Translations under genes and position numbers: made by a program
From: Burhinus oedicnemus
Lineage: Eukaryota; Chordata; Aves; Charadriiformes; Burhinidae
NCBI GenBank assembly: GCA_008921705.1
Contig: VFFE01007878.1
Span: 1,459,193 to 1,523,192 of the forward strand
Direction of reading: 5' to 3'
Length of the DNA stretch: 64,000 nt
Shown: positions 25,401-38,900 of the stretch, piece after piece
Layout: each line of letters begins with the position of its first letter
Numbering within the stretch: position 1 is the stretch's first letter
The notes under the pieces: generated by a model
The model's input: the letters and a program-made list of their open reading frames with translations, nothing else
What the model was told of the DNA's origin: nothing
The model's database searches: none

Positions 25401-27277
25401 TGCACACCTGGGAACCCATCTGCACGGAGAATTCTTGATAGAGTTTGCTGGTTGTATTTTTTACAGTTGTATCAATACCAAATGTGTTGAGTGGGTCCTT
25501 GTTCATTATAAGCACAGCCCACGTGGAAACTGTGTTGCAAAAGGGTGGTTTCTCTTCCCAGCACCTGGCTGAACTAGCTTAGAGCTGAAGAGAGGAGGGG
25601 GGAAAAATGGTTTTTCTGCAGGCGTGCAGGTGGTGAGGCTCCGAGGAGTCGTCAGGGTGCAGTGTTGTCCCCAGCTGGCTGAAGATGCCGTCGGCAGAAT
25701 GAGGGGCTGGCAGGTGTGCACCTCCTCTTTGCTCAGGCTGTAAATATGTAGGGTCCTGAGCTCAGGCAAAGCATCTTTTAGGTTGTAGCCTGGCAAGCAA
25801 AGGGTGTTTATCACCTCGTTCAGTACCTCAGGTCAGCGAGGTAGCAGCCTGTGTCCCCAAAACACGTGCACTTCCAAGAAGTTTGCCTCAGTCCCCGTCA
25901 GCTGCTTGGCGATGAAAGCTGATGTGGTTTCTTGGCTGCCTGGGATGACATCCCGAGGCCTCGCTCCCTGGGCCGCTGGAATGATATGGACAAGCTCAGC
26001 CCAAGCTGCGGGCTGCCAGGCATCTTTGGAAAGGGAGAAGCTCTGCCGTCCCTGATGTTCCCCTCCAGGCTGAGGAGGTGGCTGGGGCAGGCTGGTGGTG
26101 CCACAGCATTTGTCTTTCGAGCTGGCCAGATGTGAAACAGCCGCTCCAGAGAAGGAAAGAGTGGCACAGAGTTGTGTGTGGAGCATTAAGACGGGGTTTC
26201 GATGTGTCAAGTTATTTCCTCTGTCCTCAGCTCCAGCCGTCGATGCTTGGGCCAGCTGAGAGCAGAGTCCTGTCCAGCTGCGGTCTCATGCCGTGGGCAG
26301 CAGCGCACTGACGGAGGGCAGGAGGCTTTGCTCAGCACCCAGCGCGTGGCTGAGACAGCCGGAGACTCCGCAGGGCGAGGCACCGTGCTTACAACAGCGA
26401 CTGATAGAGGTTTCAGAGGGATCTCCTGGGTTACAGGCTGATGACACTCCTGTGAATGTCTCAATGGAAATCTTGTTTAATCTGATTAACAACAGAGAGC
26501 TGGAACCACACAGGGACAAAATTAAAAAACCCAAGTTTTTTGTACCTAACCTTTCCATTACTTACCCACCAGTGTGATCGATCCCCACACAAAGGTCATA
26601 GACTCAGCTGTGAACAGAAGAGAGAGGCCAAAGTATGCCTGGTAGCACATGGTTTCTTACATTTAGAATTGCAGTTCAGTCTCTAATGCCTTTTTTGCAG
26701 AAAAAGGCGTCTCTTAACTCCACCTGCATCGTGGAAAGTGATAGAAGAGGAACACGTCAGTTTTACAATATTAGTCATGTTTCTCTAACTCAGCATCAGT
26801 CATCCAAGTTTGGGAATAAGTGCAGTGAGATGTGTTCTCACAAGCATGTGGATCTTCTTTCATTTTGTAGAACATCGGTGGCGTTTTCCCACTCTTTTTC
26901 CACGATTATTTTTCTGTTTGGGTATTTCTTATTAGGCTAGGTAAAATTAAAACAGCGTTAAACCTTGCCTCTTGAGAACACTCTCAGTGGTAGGATATAG
27001 ACTCAAAGTGGAGAGCTTGGCTACCTATTGATCCTCTAATAATGGTTAAAATAATACCAAGCCATATTGCCTTTTTTTTCTGGTGTTTTAACTGAATTTT
27101 TTGCTTATGACCTGTTTGGTTTTATATGGATGCCTGTATATACTTACCCATATAAAGCAAGCTATCTTCTATGTGGAAATATGTACTTCTTGTGAAGGTC
27201 TTTTTACGTTCTGAAAACCTTATTTCTCTGAAGGCACACACCAAGTGTACTTCTCTCAATGGCCACAGTTAATACGG

Positions 27278-27311
27278 TCCCTTCCAACCCCTGTCATCCT
27301 GTGATTCTGTG
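27278..27311 (+). mobile_element. CR1 3' end fragment
   Basis: About 34 nt reading GGTCCCTTCCAACCCCTGTC and then ATCCTGTGATTCTGTG match the extreme 3' end of CR1, including the octamer tail. No ORF2 sequence is attached. It is a very short truncated insertion or a remnant. Confidence 0.8.
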
Positions 27312-28725
27312 TGAAAGTTGGATAGAAAATAATGTAGTTTTTCTTTTTGTGCTCTTAATGCTTGCTCATTTTTTGAATTGTTTGTTGTAGAAGAAAGTTG
27401 ACGTTGTAGTTACTAGACAGAGCACAGAGTCTTTAAGGTCTACCAAGGGCAGAAATCCATCTTTCCCTGACAGTAATGCTGCATTGTTCTGTTCGTTTCT
27501 GGTTTGCGTCTAATTCCTGGCTGACAAGTGTCCGTTTTTCATGCTCATTCATTAGTCACCCTTGCATTAGCACTGCCTTGAAGGCGTCTGGTCTGCCTCT
27601 TATCACATTTCTCAGAAATGATAAAAGATATCCTTAAAGTTTCACCCACCCACCCATCACAGTAAAACCCAGAACAGCAAAGAGATAAAATACATTTGAT
27701 ATTGAAAAAAAAGAATAGGGTCATTCTATGCTCCTTCTTATAAGTTGATAGGTAGAAAAGAAATGGGGAAATGCCATGAGTTCCTGTAGAAACTATTACC
27801 TTTAGCAGGCAAAAATGCCACTTCTGAGTGGTTTGTAAGCTAAAAATGCATTAAATGTAGAAGGAAGTCATTTAGCAGTGCATCAAAATTAAGATCTAAT
27901 GCCGCTCTCTCCAGAAAGCATAGCGATTCAGAAATAAAGCTACCAATATGGTGTACACTGAGATTCTGATTTCCCATTATACTATTTCAGGTTTATGCTT
28001 GTGGAAATTCTCTCATTTCAATGCAGCTCCGAATGCAGCCATCTGTCCTTAGCAGCGAGGGTTGTGCAGGAGTATTTCAGGAGTCTTGGAGGAAAGTCTC
28101 ATCTTAAGTATGCTGTAAATGTGCTGCGATACATGCCACAAGAACTCCCTCTGAATTTACTAAGACTATATGTTAGTAAAGAAAATAGAGTCTGGCTCAG
28201 GGTGGCAGACCAGAATTTCAATTTTTCTCCTCAGTTTCTTTCTATGAAGACAGCCTTGAAGGGAAGTTAGAGGCGGGGGAAAATGCCTGATGGGGGGGTG
28301 CAGGCTGTCCCCTGAGCCTGATGGTGACATCCCCACCTGCAGCTGGGTGAAATACATGAGAGAGCCAGGGAGAAAAACATTGCTGTCCACCAGGGCTCGC
28401 TCCGCTCCAGAAGAGATGAGTTGTGGCAGCAATATTACCTCTATAAGGGAGGGAAGAGTATTGCTAACAGAGACAATCAGAGATTATTCTGTATTACCAA
28501 AATAATAATGGAAAGAAAGTGCAACTGCCTTGCTCTTGTGTCTGTCCCTATTGAAGGTGAGGGTAGAGAAGGCTCTCTCTCAGCATCACATTAACAGGGC
28601 TGCTGCCGACCTGAGGCTTTAATAATTCACATTGCCTCTTCACAGACAAAGAGGTCCTGACCCAGAATGGATCAAATGTTTTATTGTTTTGCTTTTTCAG
28701 GCATATTTTCTGAAGATTGTTAAAA

Positions 28726-28726
28726 C

Positions 28727-28760
<34 letters not shown>
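28726..28760 (+). repeat. (CTTTT)5 followed by T10
   Basis: Five CTTTT units at 28726-28750 run into a poly-T stretch ending at 28760. Simple repeat only; no retroposon body was recognised next to it. Confidence 0.95.
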
Positions 28761-29898
28761 AATGGGATGTATTTTATTCGTCTTTTACCATGCTCTGGGA
28801 AAATGTATCCCTTCTGTCCTTGCTTGCAAGCAATTATAACTTACGTGACACTTTGAAAAAGTGAAAAATGCTATTGAAAATCCTCTGCTTGGAAAAGATC
28901 CAAAGTCCCTCAGTACATTAGCAAGCTCACCCACTCCCAGTCGACAGTGTGAAGTGGCCATGATGACTATAATTCTTAAATGACAAAGGAAGCTGAAGAT
29001 TGAAGAATTAGAAGGGTGTCGTTGTTTTTCACAGAAATCATACTGCAAGGGCCATAGAAAAAAAGCAGTCATTTCAAAACCCATTGCTGTCCCAGCAGGG
29101 TGTTTCATGATAGTTAGAGCAGGTGACGAAGTTGTTTGTCCGGGCCCTCTGCTTCTTCATCACTTAAAAAACCACCTTGTTAACTTGTTTGTCTGTTACA
29201 ACCAGCGAACCTTATGCTTGTTTAGGTAAAACCTGCCCTGCACAGCTGACATCTGTAGCTATTTGTAGGTGGCATGGCTGCAGCGGGAGGTGGTGGGTGG
29301 TTCTGGTGGGATAAAGCTGGAAACATGTGGAAGGGAGCCAACAGAATAGGGTATAAGAGCTCCCAATCTTGTAAATACGCAATTATGTACTTTTCCCCCC
29401 CCCACAAATTAGTATCATTTACTCAATAGTATCTAATGGCTCCTTTGAGAACATTACTGTCTGTTATGTCAAGGCCTTGACTTAGTGTATTTTTAGTTTG
29501 TGGATCATTGACCCGCTCGAATCCAACGGCGCCGTTAAAGCGTCTGCACACAGGAAGGCTCCGCAGGCTGGGGGCAGCTGGGGGAGCAGGGGTCCCACAG
29601 GATTCGTCTCACCTGCCACAGCCCCACTACAGTGGTTCCCAGGGAAAAGGGGCTGTTCATACCCAGGAATTCCAGCTGTTGGTAATAAAGAGGTTAAAGT
29701 GGGATTTTTTACTGTTATTATGCATTTCTAGACTTATGCTGTTTACTTTTGTATGCATTAAAATTTGGGGGTTTTTTTAAAGGCAAGTGCTTTATGAGAG
29801 GTGATTATTGTGCACGTGAGGCTATGGAGAACTTCAGAGCTCTATTAATGTTTCAAGAAGGTAGGCAGGACAGTAAATCAATGTGTCAAGGAAAGATC

Positions 29899-31620
29899 TC
29901 AGATTATTATCTATCTAATCTGCTTTTACTGTCTTCGTCCCTCCATATGTGAACACCTGAAAGCTATTATTAATGTACTACTTATTACTGTGCTTATATG
30001 CTTCTATTACCAGCATGATAACTTCCTCATTTATCCTCAGGCATGATATTAGAGCACGATACATCTGTTATAATTGTCTGCGCCGTGCACATATGTGTAC
30101 CTGATAGATGCACTAAGGTGTACCTGATGTGGAGGTAGTTCTTTTCCTTTGGAAATACCTGTGAAACTAGCAATAATATGGTCATATGGGTACTGCTAGC
30201 AATATTTGCTAATCTAAAGCAAACTGCATTAACTTGGCGTTATGTGTGTCCAGGATACCTATCGAGCCCACAGGGTGTGTGAGGAGCTTGGGCCAAAGGA
30301 AGAGTGTCTCATCCCGAGAAAACCACCAGTTCCTGAAGGAGCTGCTCATCTCTGTGTTTAACGTGCAGAAGTACAGCAAGCCAAAACTCAGCATTTTGTC
30401 CTTGGAATGCATCCCACCTACAGGGCACCTGCAGGGTTTTCGGTTCACTCAAATTGAGCTGCACAACCCGAAAGTCCCCTGGTTAGGCTGTCAAAGGGTG
30501 GGATGAAGCTGGTGGGCTGGTGATGCTGGAGTTGACAATGCAATGGGAACTAGGCACAGGCGTCGGAGACTGACCTGATCTGGTCGGTTGTCTTGCTGTG
30601 GTTGCTCTCACATGAACAAGCCTCACTGGCCTGGAATAACTCCAGTGTGACAAGGATGCTGACAGGCAGTCTGACGAAGCTTGGCATTATCACTTCCAGA
30701 TGTTTGCTCCTCCTCTTTACCATAAGTTACCCGGTGTTGTAGGTTAAAGCCCCCTTCATGAACAACTGAGGTTAAAATGGAGGATTTTGTAGTGAGGTAG
30801 CTGTGACATTGGCACGTGCTTTGTTTCAGCAGAGGGTAACCCCCAAACAAGCAGACAGCTGGAGGCAGTAATTTCTTATATTGCCACAGTAGTAGCTGCC
30901 AAAGCTTATCTTTCTGTGCCCTAAACTGTGGCGATAAATCCCATCCCATCAGAGGGGCTCTCAGCATCCCTGCCCTGTGTGCTGGAGGGAGCAGGAATGC
31001 CAGTGATGGGGAGGGAGCAGGGCTTGGGGTCGCTCCTCTTGGGCCTGCAGTGGAGGGGAAGAACGGAGGTGCCTCAGTATCACTAGGGAAATGCATGAAT
31101 TTAAGGACGTTAGAAGTTCACCCCATTATCAACTTTTAAAATTGTCATCTCCATCTATGACAGAGCTTTTCCATGGTACAATTAGAGTGACATTTAACTT
31201 CAGGTAGTTGAACAACCACACTGTCCCAATATAGGCTGAGAGACGGCAGTCTCGTGCTATCCAAAGGCGTGTTTCAGAGGAGCTGATTTTGATGGCAAAT
31301 GCCCCATCTCCTTTTCCATCTGTGCATTTGCCTGCCCCAGGTTTCGCCTTTTGGTAGTGCTGATGCAGTTCCTGCTGGGGTCAGCTGTAAATCAGATCTT
31401 GGAGGTAATCTAGATGAAAAATAACTCTTTGGATGGTTTATTTGTAAACTGGTTCAGTTCCGTGATCTGTTTTCCAGCACAGCTGCATTTTATGGCTTCA
31501 AAATAGGAAATATTTGGCTTTTAAATTGTTCCCATATGACTTGTTTCCAATATGACACAAGTATTTGTGCAACCTTGCTGTGAGCTGGCATAGGGAACTG
31601 GTCTGACTTCAGAACAAAAA
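29899..31620. repeat. Left copy of a near-identical 1.7 kb duplicated block flanking the gap
   Basis: Begins TCAGATTATTATCTATCTAA and runs to the left edge of the N gap. The same sequence occurs directly after the gap. By eye the copies differ at six positions (30025 C/T, 30238 C/T, 30245 T/C, 30309 T/A, 30363 G/A, 30382 C/T). The left copy also has 18 extra nt (30210-30227). From 30383 to 31620 no difference was noticed. No coding gene is recognised; the 157-residue minus-strand open frame at 30623-31096 is present identically in both copies. Confidence 0.97.
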
Positions 31621-32008
31621 NNNNNNNNNNNNNNNNNNNNNNNNNNNNNNNNNNNNNNNNNNNNNNNNNNNNNNNNNNNNNNNNNNNNNNNNNNNNNNNN
31701 NNNNNNNNNNNNNNNNNNNNNNNNNNNNNNNNNNNNNNNNNNNNNNNNNNNNNNNNNNNNNNNNNNNNNNNNNNNNNNNNNNNNNNNNNNNNNNNNNNNN
31801 NNNNNNNNNNNNNNNNNNNNNNNNNNNNNNNNNNNNNNNNNNNNNNNNNNNNNNNNNNNNNNNNNNNNNNNNNNNNNNNNNNNNNNNNNNNNNNNNNNNN
31901 NNNNNNNNNNNNNNNNNNNNNNNNNNNNNNNNNNNNNNNNNNNNNNNNNNNNNNNNNNNNNNNNNNNNNNNNNNNNNNNNNNNNNNNNNNNNNNNNNNNN
32001 NNNNNNNN
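31621..32008. other. Assembly gap, 388 N
   Basis: A run of 388 undetermined bases joins the two copies of the duplicated block. The true length is unknown and may be zero or negative if the flanking copies are overlapping contig ends. Confidence 0.99.
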
Positions 32009-33712
32009 TCAGATTATTATCTATCTAATCTGCTTTTACTGTCTTCGTCCCTCCATATGTGAACACCTGAAAGCTATTATTAATGTACTACTTATTACTG
32101 TGCTTATATGCTTCTATTACCAGCATGATAACTTTCTCATTTATCCTCAGGCATGATATTAGAGCACGATACATCTGTTATAATTGTCTGCGCCGTGCAC
32201 ATATGTGTACCTGATAGATGCACTAAGGTGTACCTGATGTGGAGGTAGTTCTTTTCCTTTGGAAATACCTGTGAAACTAGCAATAATATGGTCATATGGG
32301 TACTGCTAGCAATATTTGCATTAACTTGGTGTTATGCGTGTCCAGGATACCTATCGAGCCCACAGGGTGTGTGAGGAGCTTGGGCCAAAGGAAGAGTGTC
32401 ACATCCCGAGAAAACCACCAGTTCCTGAAGGAGCTGCTCATCTCTGTGTTTAACATGCAGAAGTACAGCAAGCTAAAACTCAGCATTTTGTCCTTGGAAT
32501 GCATCCCACCTACAGGGCACCTGCAGGGTTTTCGGTTCACTCAAATTGAGCTGCACAACCCGAAAGTCCCCTGGTTAGGCTGTCAAAGGGTGGGATGAAG
32601 CTGGTGGGCTGGTGATGCTGGAGTTGACAATGCAATGGGAACTAGGCACAGGCGTCGGAGACTGACCTGATCTGGTCGGTTGTCTTGCTGTGGTTGCTCT
32701 CACATGAACAAGCCTCACTGGCCTGGAATAACTCCAGTGTGACAAGGATGCTGACAGGCAGTCTGACGAAGCTTGGCATTATCACTTCCAGATGTTTGCT
32801 CCTCCTCTTTACCATAAGTTACCCGGTGTTGTAGGTTAAAGCCCCCTTCATGAACAACTGAGGTTAAAATGGAGGATTTTGTAGTGAGGTAGCTGTGACA
32901 TTGGCACGTGCTTTGTTTCAGCAGAGGGTAACCCCCAAACAAGCAGACAGCTGGAGGCAGTAATTTCTTATATTGCCACAGTAGTAGCTGCCAAAGCTTA
33001 TCTTTCTGTGCCCTAAACTGTGGCGATAAATCCCATCCCATCAGAGGGGCTCTCAGCATCCCTGCCCTGTGTGCTGGAGGGAGCAGGAATGCCAGTGATG
33101 GGGAGGGAGCAGGGCTTGGGGTCGCTCCTCTTGGGCCTGCAGTGGAGGGGAAGAACGGAGGTGCCTCAGTATCACTAGGGAAATGCATGAATTTAAGGAC
33201 GTTAGAAGTTCACCCCATTATCAACTTTTAAAATTGTCATCTCCATCTATGACAGAGCTTTTCCATGGTACAATTAGAGTGACATTTAACTTCAGGTAGT
33301 TGAACAACCACACTGTCCCAATATAGGCTGAGAGACGGCAGTCTCGTGCTATCCAAAGGCGTGTTTCAGAGGAGCTGATTTTGATGGCAAATGCCCCATC
33401 TCCTTTTCCATCTGTGCATTTGCCTGCCCCAGGTTTCGCCTTTTGGTAGTGCTGATGCAGTTCCTGCTGGGGTCAGCTGTAAATCAGATCTTGGAGGTAA
33501 TCTAGATGAAAAATAACTCTTTGGATGGTTTATTTGTAAACTGGTTCAGTTCCGTGATCTGTTTTCCAGCACAGCTGCATTTTATGGCTTCAAAATAGGA
33601 AATATTTGGCTTTTAAATTGTTCCCATATGACTTGTTTCCAATATGACACAAGTATTTGTGCAACCTTGCTGTGAGCTGGCATAGGGAACTGGTCTGACT
33701 TCAGAACAAAAA
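32009..33712. repeat. Right copy of the 1.7 kb duplicated block
   Basis: Starts directly at the right edge of the gap with TCAGATTATTATCTATCTAA and ends at the A run before ATGAAATAAAAATAAC, after which unique sequence resumes. It is 1,704 nt against 1,722 in the left copy because of the 18-nt indel. That indel has TGC at both edges, consistent with a slippage deletion between short repeats. Confidence 0.97.
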
Positions 33713-34120
33713 ATGAAATAAAAATAACTTTTTTGCAAGGTTTTTTTTAAAGTCAGGCCAGCTCTCCGGTATGGCCTCAAACATGGCCCTGTGTCCGTTT
33801 GCAGCAGGAACCAGCAGCAGGGAGAAATATCCCCAGTCGCTACTGGGGCTGAACGCTCGGTTCTCTGAAACCCCGTCCTCCCTGGCACAGCGGCGAGGGT
33901 GCCAGTCTGTGGCAGAAATATGGAGCCAGTGGTAAGGAGGGAAATTCTCAAGTCCGTATTACCACCAACGCAAAGATATTACAGAAGCTTACAAAAAAGC
34001 CGGAGTCTACAGCTTGATGAACTGGTCCAACGTTTGGAGGCGCATTCCGTGCCCTCCTTGCCTGCCACATTTCTGTGGCACTGTGCTGGGATCCAAGCAC
34101 AGTTCAGCTACAGATTATGG

Positions 34121-34142
34121 TTATTATTATTGTTATTATTAT
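34121..34142 (+). repeat. Imperfect (TTA)n microsatellite
   Basis: TTA units with one TTG interruption, about 520 nt upstream of the first Ig2 exon. Confidence 0.9.
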
Positions 34143-34609
34143 CTATTTAGTGCTACAGGGATAATGATAAAGTGAAGACAAATTAGCTAAAGCTGTAAAG
34201 TTAATGCTTATAAACTAAAAGTATATCAAATCGGAGCATGAACACTTGCATCCATGAGTTTAACGCAATTCAGTTTTACAGGTTTATTTAATTTTCCATA
34301 ACTTTCTTTAGTACTTCACTGGCATAGTTTACCAAACATAAATTATCTGAAGAAGGGACTTGTTTCGCTTTTTGTTCTGTGTCTGGACATGACCTTCCAC
34401 AGTGAGACCTTCGATCCTCACTGGGTTCACATGCTCTACCACAATATAAATAATAAATCCACTATGAAACCTTTGACTGCTTAATGTTGGAATGAAGTGA
34501 AAACATGTCCCAGTCTTTTTTAAGTACTTCAGTTTCCAGGGAGCAGAAATGCTATTTTCTCCATTTAGAAAGATCTCTCTCATTTATGCAGTATGGCAAT
34601 CAAATGTGA

Positions 34610-34813
<204 letters not shown>

Positions 34814-37800
34814 TAAGGCCGGATCGGTGGCTAATGGAGCAGTGAGTTAGGGCAGGGCATGATGAATGGGTGGTAATGGAGAGCTGACTGACTGCTGCTG
34901 GTAGACAAGATTGATTGGGAGCTGATTAATGGCTTTGGATTATGGTGCCTTGCTGGGCAGAGCTGCAGGCAGTTTGGTTTCAGTTTTTTCTTCCCTTTCA
35001 AAAATCACAGTTATATCTGGCATCCAAAGGACATGTAGCTGGTGGAGCATATTAATACCAGCCTGCTATCTTTCCTTTTCCTTTTAATGAAAAAAAGCAT
35101 TTCACTTATACTGAGAGGCACCTTTCAAGCATAGTACAAAGTCGTTTTAATTTTTAGTTTGCCAGATTCTATTTCGCTCAGGTTTGTGCACATGCTCATG
35201 CGTGCACCAGCCAGCCAGCTTGGCACAAGAGGATGTACCGTGGTCCAGTACAGGTTCCCAGGTAAAGCAGCCTGAGGTGGGGGCGAGTAGGGTATGTGTC
35301 TGCCTAACAGTCCATCTTCAGGTGCTTGTCTGGTTTTCCCGCTGGCATTTAAGTAACCCCGGAGTGGGTAGCCTGCCCTCCACCTGGCAGGAGTGAGCCC
35401 ACCCTTCAGGAAAATCCGTGCCCGCTGACAGCAGCGGGTGTCCCTGTGAACAGGAGCTTGCCTAAATGCAGTGCTGGCTCCAGCTTCAGACTCATTGCTC
35501 ACAGGAGGGGGGGTCGCTGAGTCACAGGGGGGCCTCTGAAATCCTAAATCCGCTGCGGCTGTTAAGAGAAAAATTGATTGTTAATGACGGTAATTCCCCT
35601 ATCTGAATTCTCCTCGGTTTTCCTCTGCCGTGCACAGAAGAAACTGTTGCCAATTTGCATTAGGGTAAGTTAGACTGTCATGGCTAAGTAGCAAAGTGGT
35701 TGTCAGTCAGTGCTGATGACTGATTTCTCAGGAGATGAAGCTTGAAGTGTTACCTCCCTATCTAACCCAAGTTTAGATTTAATCAGAATTGCAGAAATGT
35801 GTCCACAAACATCAGAAGGAATAATTAGCACAGAAAATTTTTCCCATTTTCTTTTTCCAGAGGCTGTTTTCTTTCCCTGTTAAGATCCCCAAAACTGTAA
35901 AGAGCATTTGGGTCTGCCAAGCCAGCTTGCTGACAACTGTGATATTAATCAGTTGGCTTTCCTCAGGAACTTAGCAGCAATTTTTTATTTTCCTTGCTAA
36001 TGCTTCTTTGCATCAAATCAGCTTGCCGTTGTGCTATGACGAGAGTGTTTGCAACGGGGTATGTTGTTCTTGAGGTGCAGGGTAGTACTGGGGAACGTCA
36101 TTACCTTTGCTAGAAGCGGAGATTGATGATGATGGGTAGTTTGTTTGAATGCACTGTTACAAGCACCTCTGCGTTTTCAGCAGCCGGTCTGGTTTTTCCC
36201 TCGGAAAGGTCTGTGGTGCCCAGTCGGGCGGCTGGGACCCAAACAGCATGATTTAACATGATGCGTGGAAGTGATCTCTGAAAAGATCCTCTGTGAGCTG
36301 CTGTCATAATAATTGCACTTTTTCCTGCCTTCTAGTATCCCGGCTCACTCTGTCAATAGCCAAGATTCATGACTGTACATTAACTGGCTCTGAATCTTAT
36401 TTATACCGTGGTCAGGGCAGACACCAATTAACACTTGGCAGGCTCAGAAATCGTATACTCCCCATCTGACATTCAAAAGAACCATTCTCAATGTTGGTTT
36501 TTTTCCTCTCCTGACTTTTGAAGTCAGAAGGAGATCAAACACCCAGATTGGACAGCCGCCTAATACAGCCTCTTTGTAGATTCTTTCCAACACTATTAAA
36601 AGAACAAAGACCTGAACACTAATGAATATGAATACCTTAATGTGACACTTTATTACAGCCACTTGCTGAAGCTGGTAAGATAAATTTAAAAAAATGGAAA
36701 GATGAAAGGTAACTTGGTGGGTTGAAGGATTACATGATTATTTTAATTTAGAGATGAATGGGTTCTTTGTTTAAGACTTGGTTTATTTGTTCGGAGAAGT
36801 TTCTGATATGATGGTGCAGGTAACTAAGTAAGAAAGAGCTTGGGAGACGGCAGGCAGCAGGCTGAGGCTTTTTTCCATCCTGTTGAAAGACTGCTTTGAT
36901 TCCAAGTAGAGTGGGGTAATGCATATGCTGCAGCTGTGAGCAGCATTTCCAAATGCTTTGGTGAGCATGTACCTCAGACTCTTCCCGCTCTGGGCACTGT
37001 GTTTTGCTTTGGGTTTTTTTTTTTTCCACTTACTGCCTTCTGAAGTAGTCACTGGCTTTAACACCAAAACAGAGGAAGAAAAGCTTACGCTGTGAAACTG
37101 TACACATTCAGTGTAATGTAATGCTGGAGTCCAGAGACCTGGAGTCTTCCCCTTGCTTTTTCTCTTTGATTCTATTCTCTCCCTTCATTATTTTTTTTTT
37201 TCCTGGTATTTCAAAGTGGTGCGAACAGCCATGCTCAGGGATACATTCTGTCCTCTTTTCAGTAGCTGGGGAATTTAGCCTTATAATTCCCAGCCTATTT
37301 AATTGCAATTAACTGTGTCAAGCTCTTATAGATCAATGCTAGAGCAGATCTTACTGTTATTGAAAAGCTGAGCCACGTAGCAGCATCCAGCTGCTCCAGA
37401 GGGCAAGAAGGACAAAGACAGAGATGGGCAGGCAAAGCTTTTAAAGCAGCACTTACCAGTCCCTCAGATCCACCAGGACACGCTGAGCATTAGAGTAGTC
37501 CCAGATCACAGCCACTAAAAAAAAAGCCCAAGATCCAAATAGAAAAAAATGCGTTAAAATACACCAGTCTCATGGCCTGAGGTCAAATCCAAGTATGTCT
37601 TGCTTGTTCACTTGGGACCAAGTAAGGAACCGAGGGTTTGCTTGGTCACTGGGAAAACCAGATCAGCTTCTCTGCAGCCATATGCCTTTGCCCACCAGCC
37701 CTGACCAGCGTCCATGCCAGCTGCACCATGGCATGCCTCCCCACTCCATTTTATAGCCAATATCAAGCTGAACCTACCTACAGGTTCTGAAACACGCAGG

Positions 37801-38219
37801 TAAATGCTTTGTCTTTTCCTATACGTGGCCCAAGCAAGCAGCAGAAGGACCAGTGCTGGTGCTGTAACACTGAGGTTTCCATACATAGCTGAGGGGTGAA
37901 AGGGCAAACTCGCATGTTCCTGCTGTGAAAAAAAAGAAAAAAGAAAAGGAATGGACATAAAACCAAACAACACCCTGCCCTAGCTCCATGCTTCCTTGCC
38001 TTCTGCTTTTCCTCTGTGGGGAAGGAAGGTGAGATAAGGTGGTGAGATAAGCAGTCTGACCTGCCAGAGTCGTGGGGAGCTGCCGGTGCTCAGCGGAGGT
38101 CAGACAGTTGCAGCTCCCTGGTGTCATCAGAAACATCCATTTCAATTCCACTCTCTTCCGTGTGTGCATTTTTTCAAGCCTCACCTGGGAAGGCAGGAAG
38201 GGTGCCGTTCTGCGACACT

Positions 38220-38900
38220 GCAACAGTAATGGCAGAGTTATTAGCAATTAACCCCTTAGCTCGTTTAATTTGTTCTTTGAAAGATGCCAGCATCGTATTG
38301 CACATGATAAAATATAGTTAGAGACACTAAATCACATCAAATTAGCTCATTGTGATAGGTTATAGATCAAAAGATCAATGAGATGTAAGATTGATTAATA
38401 TGCCATAAGCTGCCAGACAAACTTTTGCATTGAAATGTGTGATTTGCAGCGCCTTTAACAGGGAGGTAGTTGTTTCTTTAATTATAATTGAGGTGTTTCA
38501 CAGAGTAGTTTAATTGCAAAACAGGGTGCAATATATATATAGTTTGGTGAGCCAGTTGGGTTTAAAACTGGACGGGATATTTATCTGCATTCATGGCTTT
38601 AATTAGGAACTAGAGCAAGGGGAAAAGCATCCCTGAGTCAAGAGGCAGAAGAGGGTGTTTTGCTGAGTCAAGATGACTGTGGAACAGGCTTTATTCAGCT
38701 GCTCTTGCACAGACAAAAGCTGGTGGAAGCTGGGGACTTCTCCAAATAGGCAGCATCAGGTGGCTGCTCCATCTAATTGATTATTAATATGACCGCTGTT
38801 TGCTTTGTTTCATGAGAGCCACTTATGTTTTGCAGCAATTATCCCTTAATTGGGAGTTCATGTGTATGCATTTCCATGCAGGTGTGTGTTGCCGAGGCAG
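38220..38900. promoter_or_regulatory. Candidate intronic enhancer, dense in homeodomain-type motifs
   Basis: An AT-rich stretch with many homeodomain-like sites: TGATTAAT (38392-38399, PBX-HOX type), TAATTATAATTG (38479-38490) and TAATTGATTA (38774-38783, a palindromic TAAT-NN-ATTA site). ATCAAAAG (38366-38373) resembles a TCF/LEF site. Such clusters are common in conserved enhancers of developmental genes, but AT-rich DNA yields them by chance too. Conservation cannot be seen from one sequence. Confidence 0.3.

Noticed and set aside
25804..26577. Many overlapping open frames on both strands
   Set aside because: The stretch is GC-rich, which lowers stop codon frequency. No frame shows a domain or plausible exon boundaries.
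30234..30506. 90-codon + strand open frame, also present with substitutions at 32296-32598
   Set aside because: Three of the four substitutions within it change the residue, no family is recognised and no splice sites frame it; probably chance.
30623..31096. 157-codon minus-strand open frame, repeated identically at 32715-33188
   Set aside because: It appears twice only because the whole block is duplicated. It has no recognisable domain or splice context, so the repetition is not evidence of selection.
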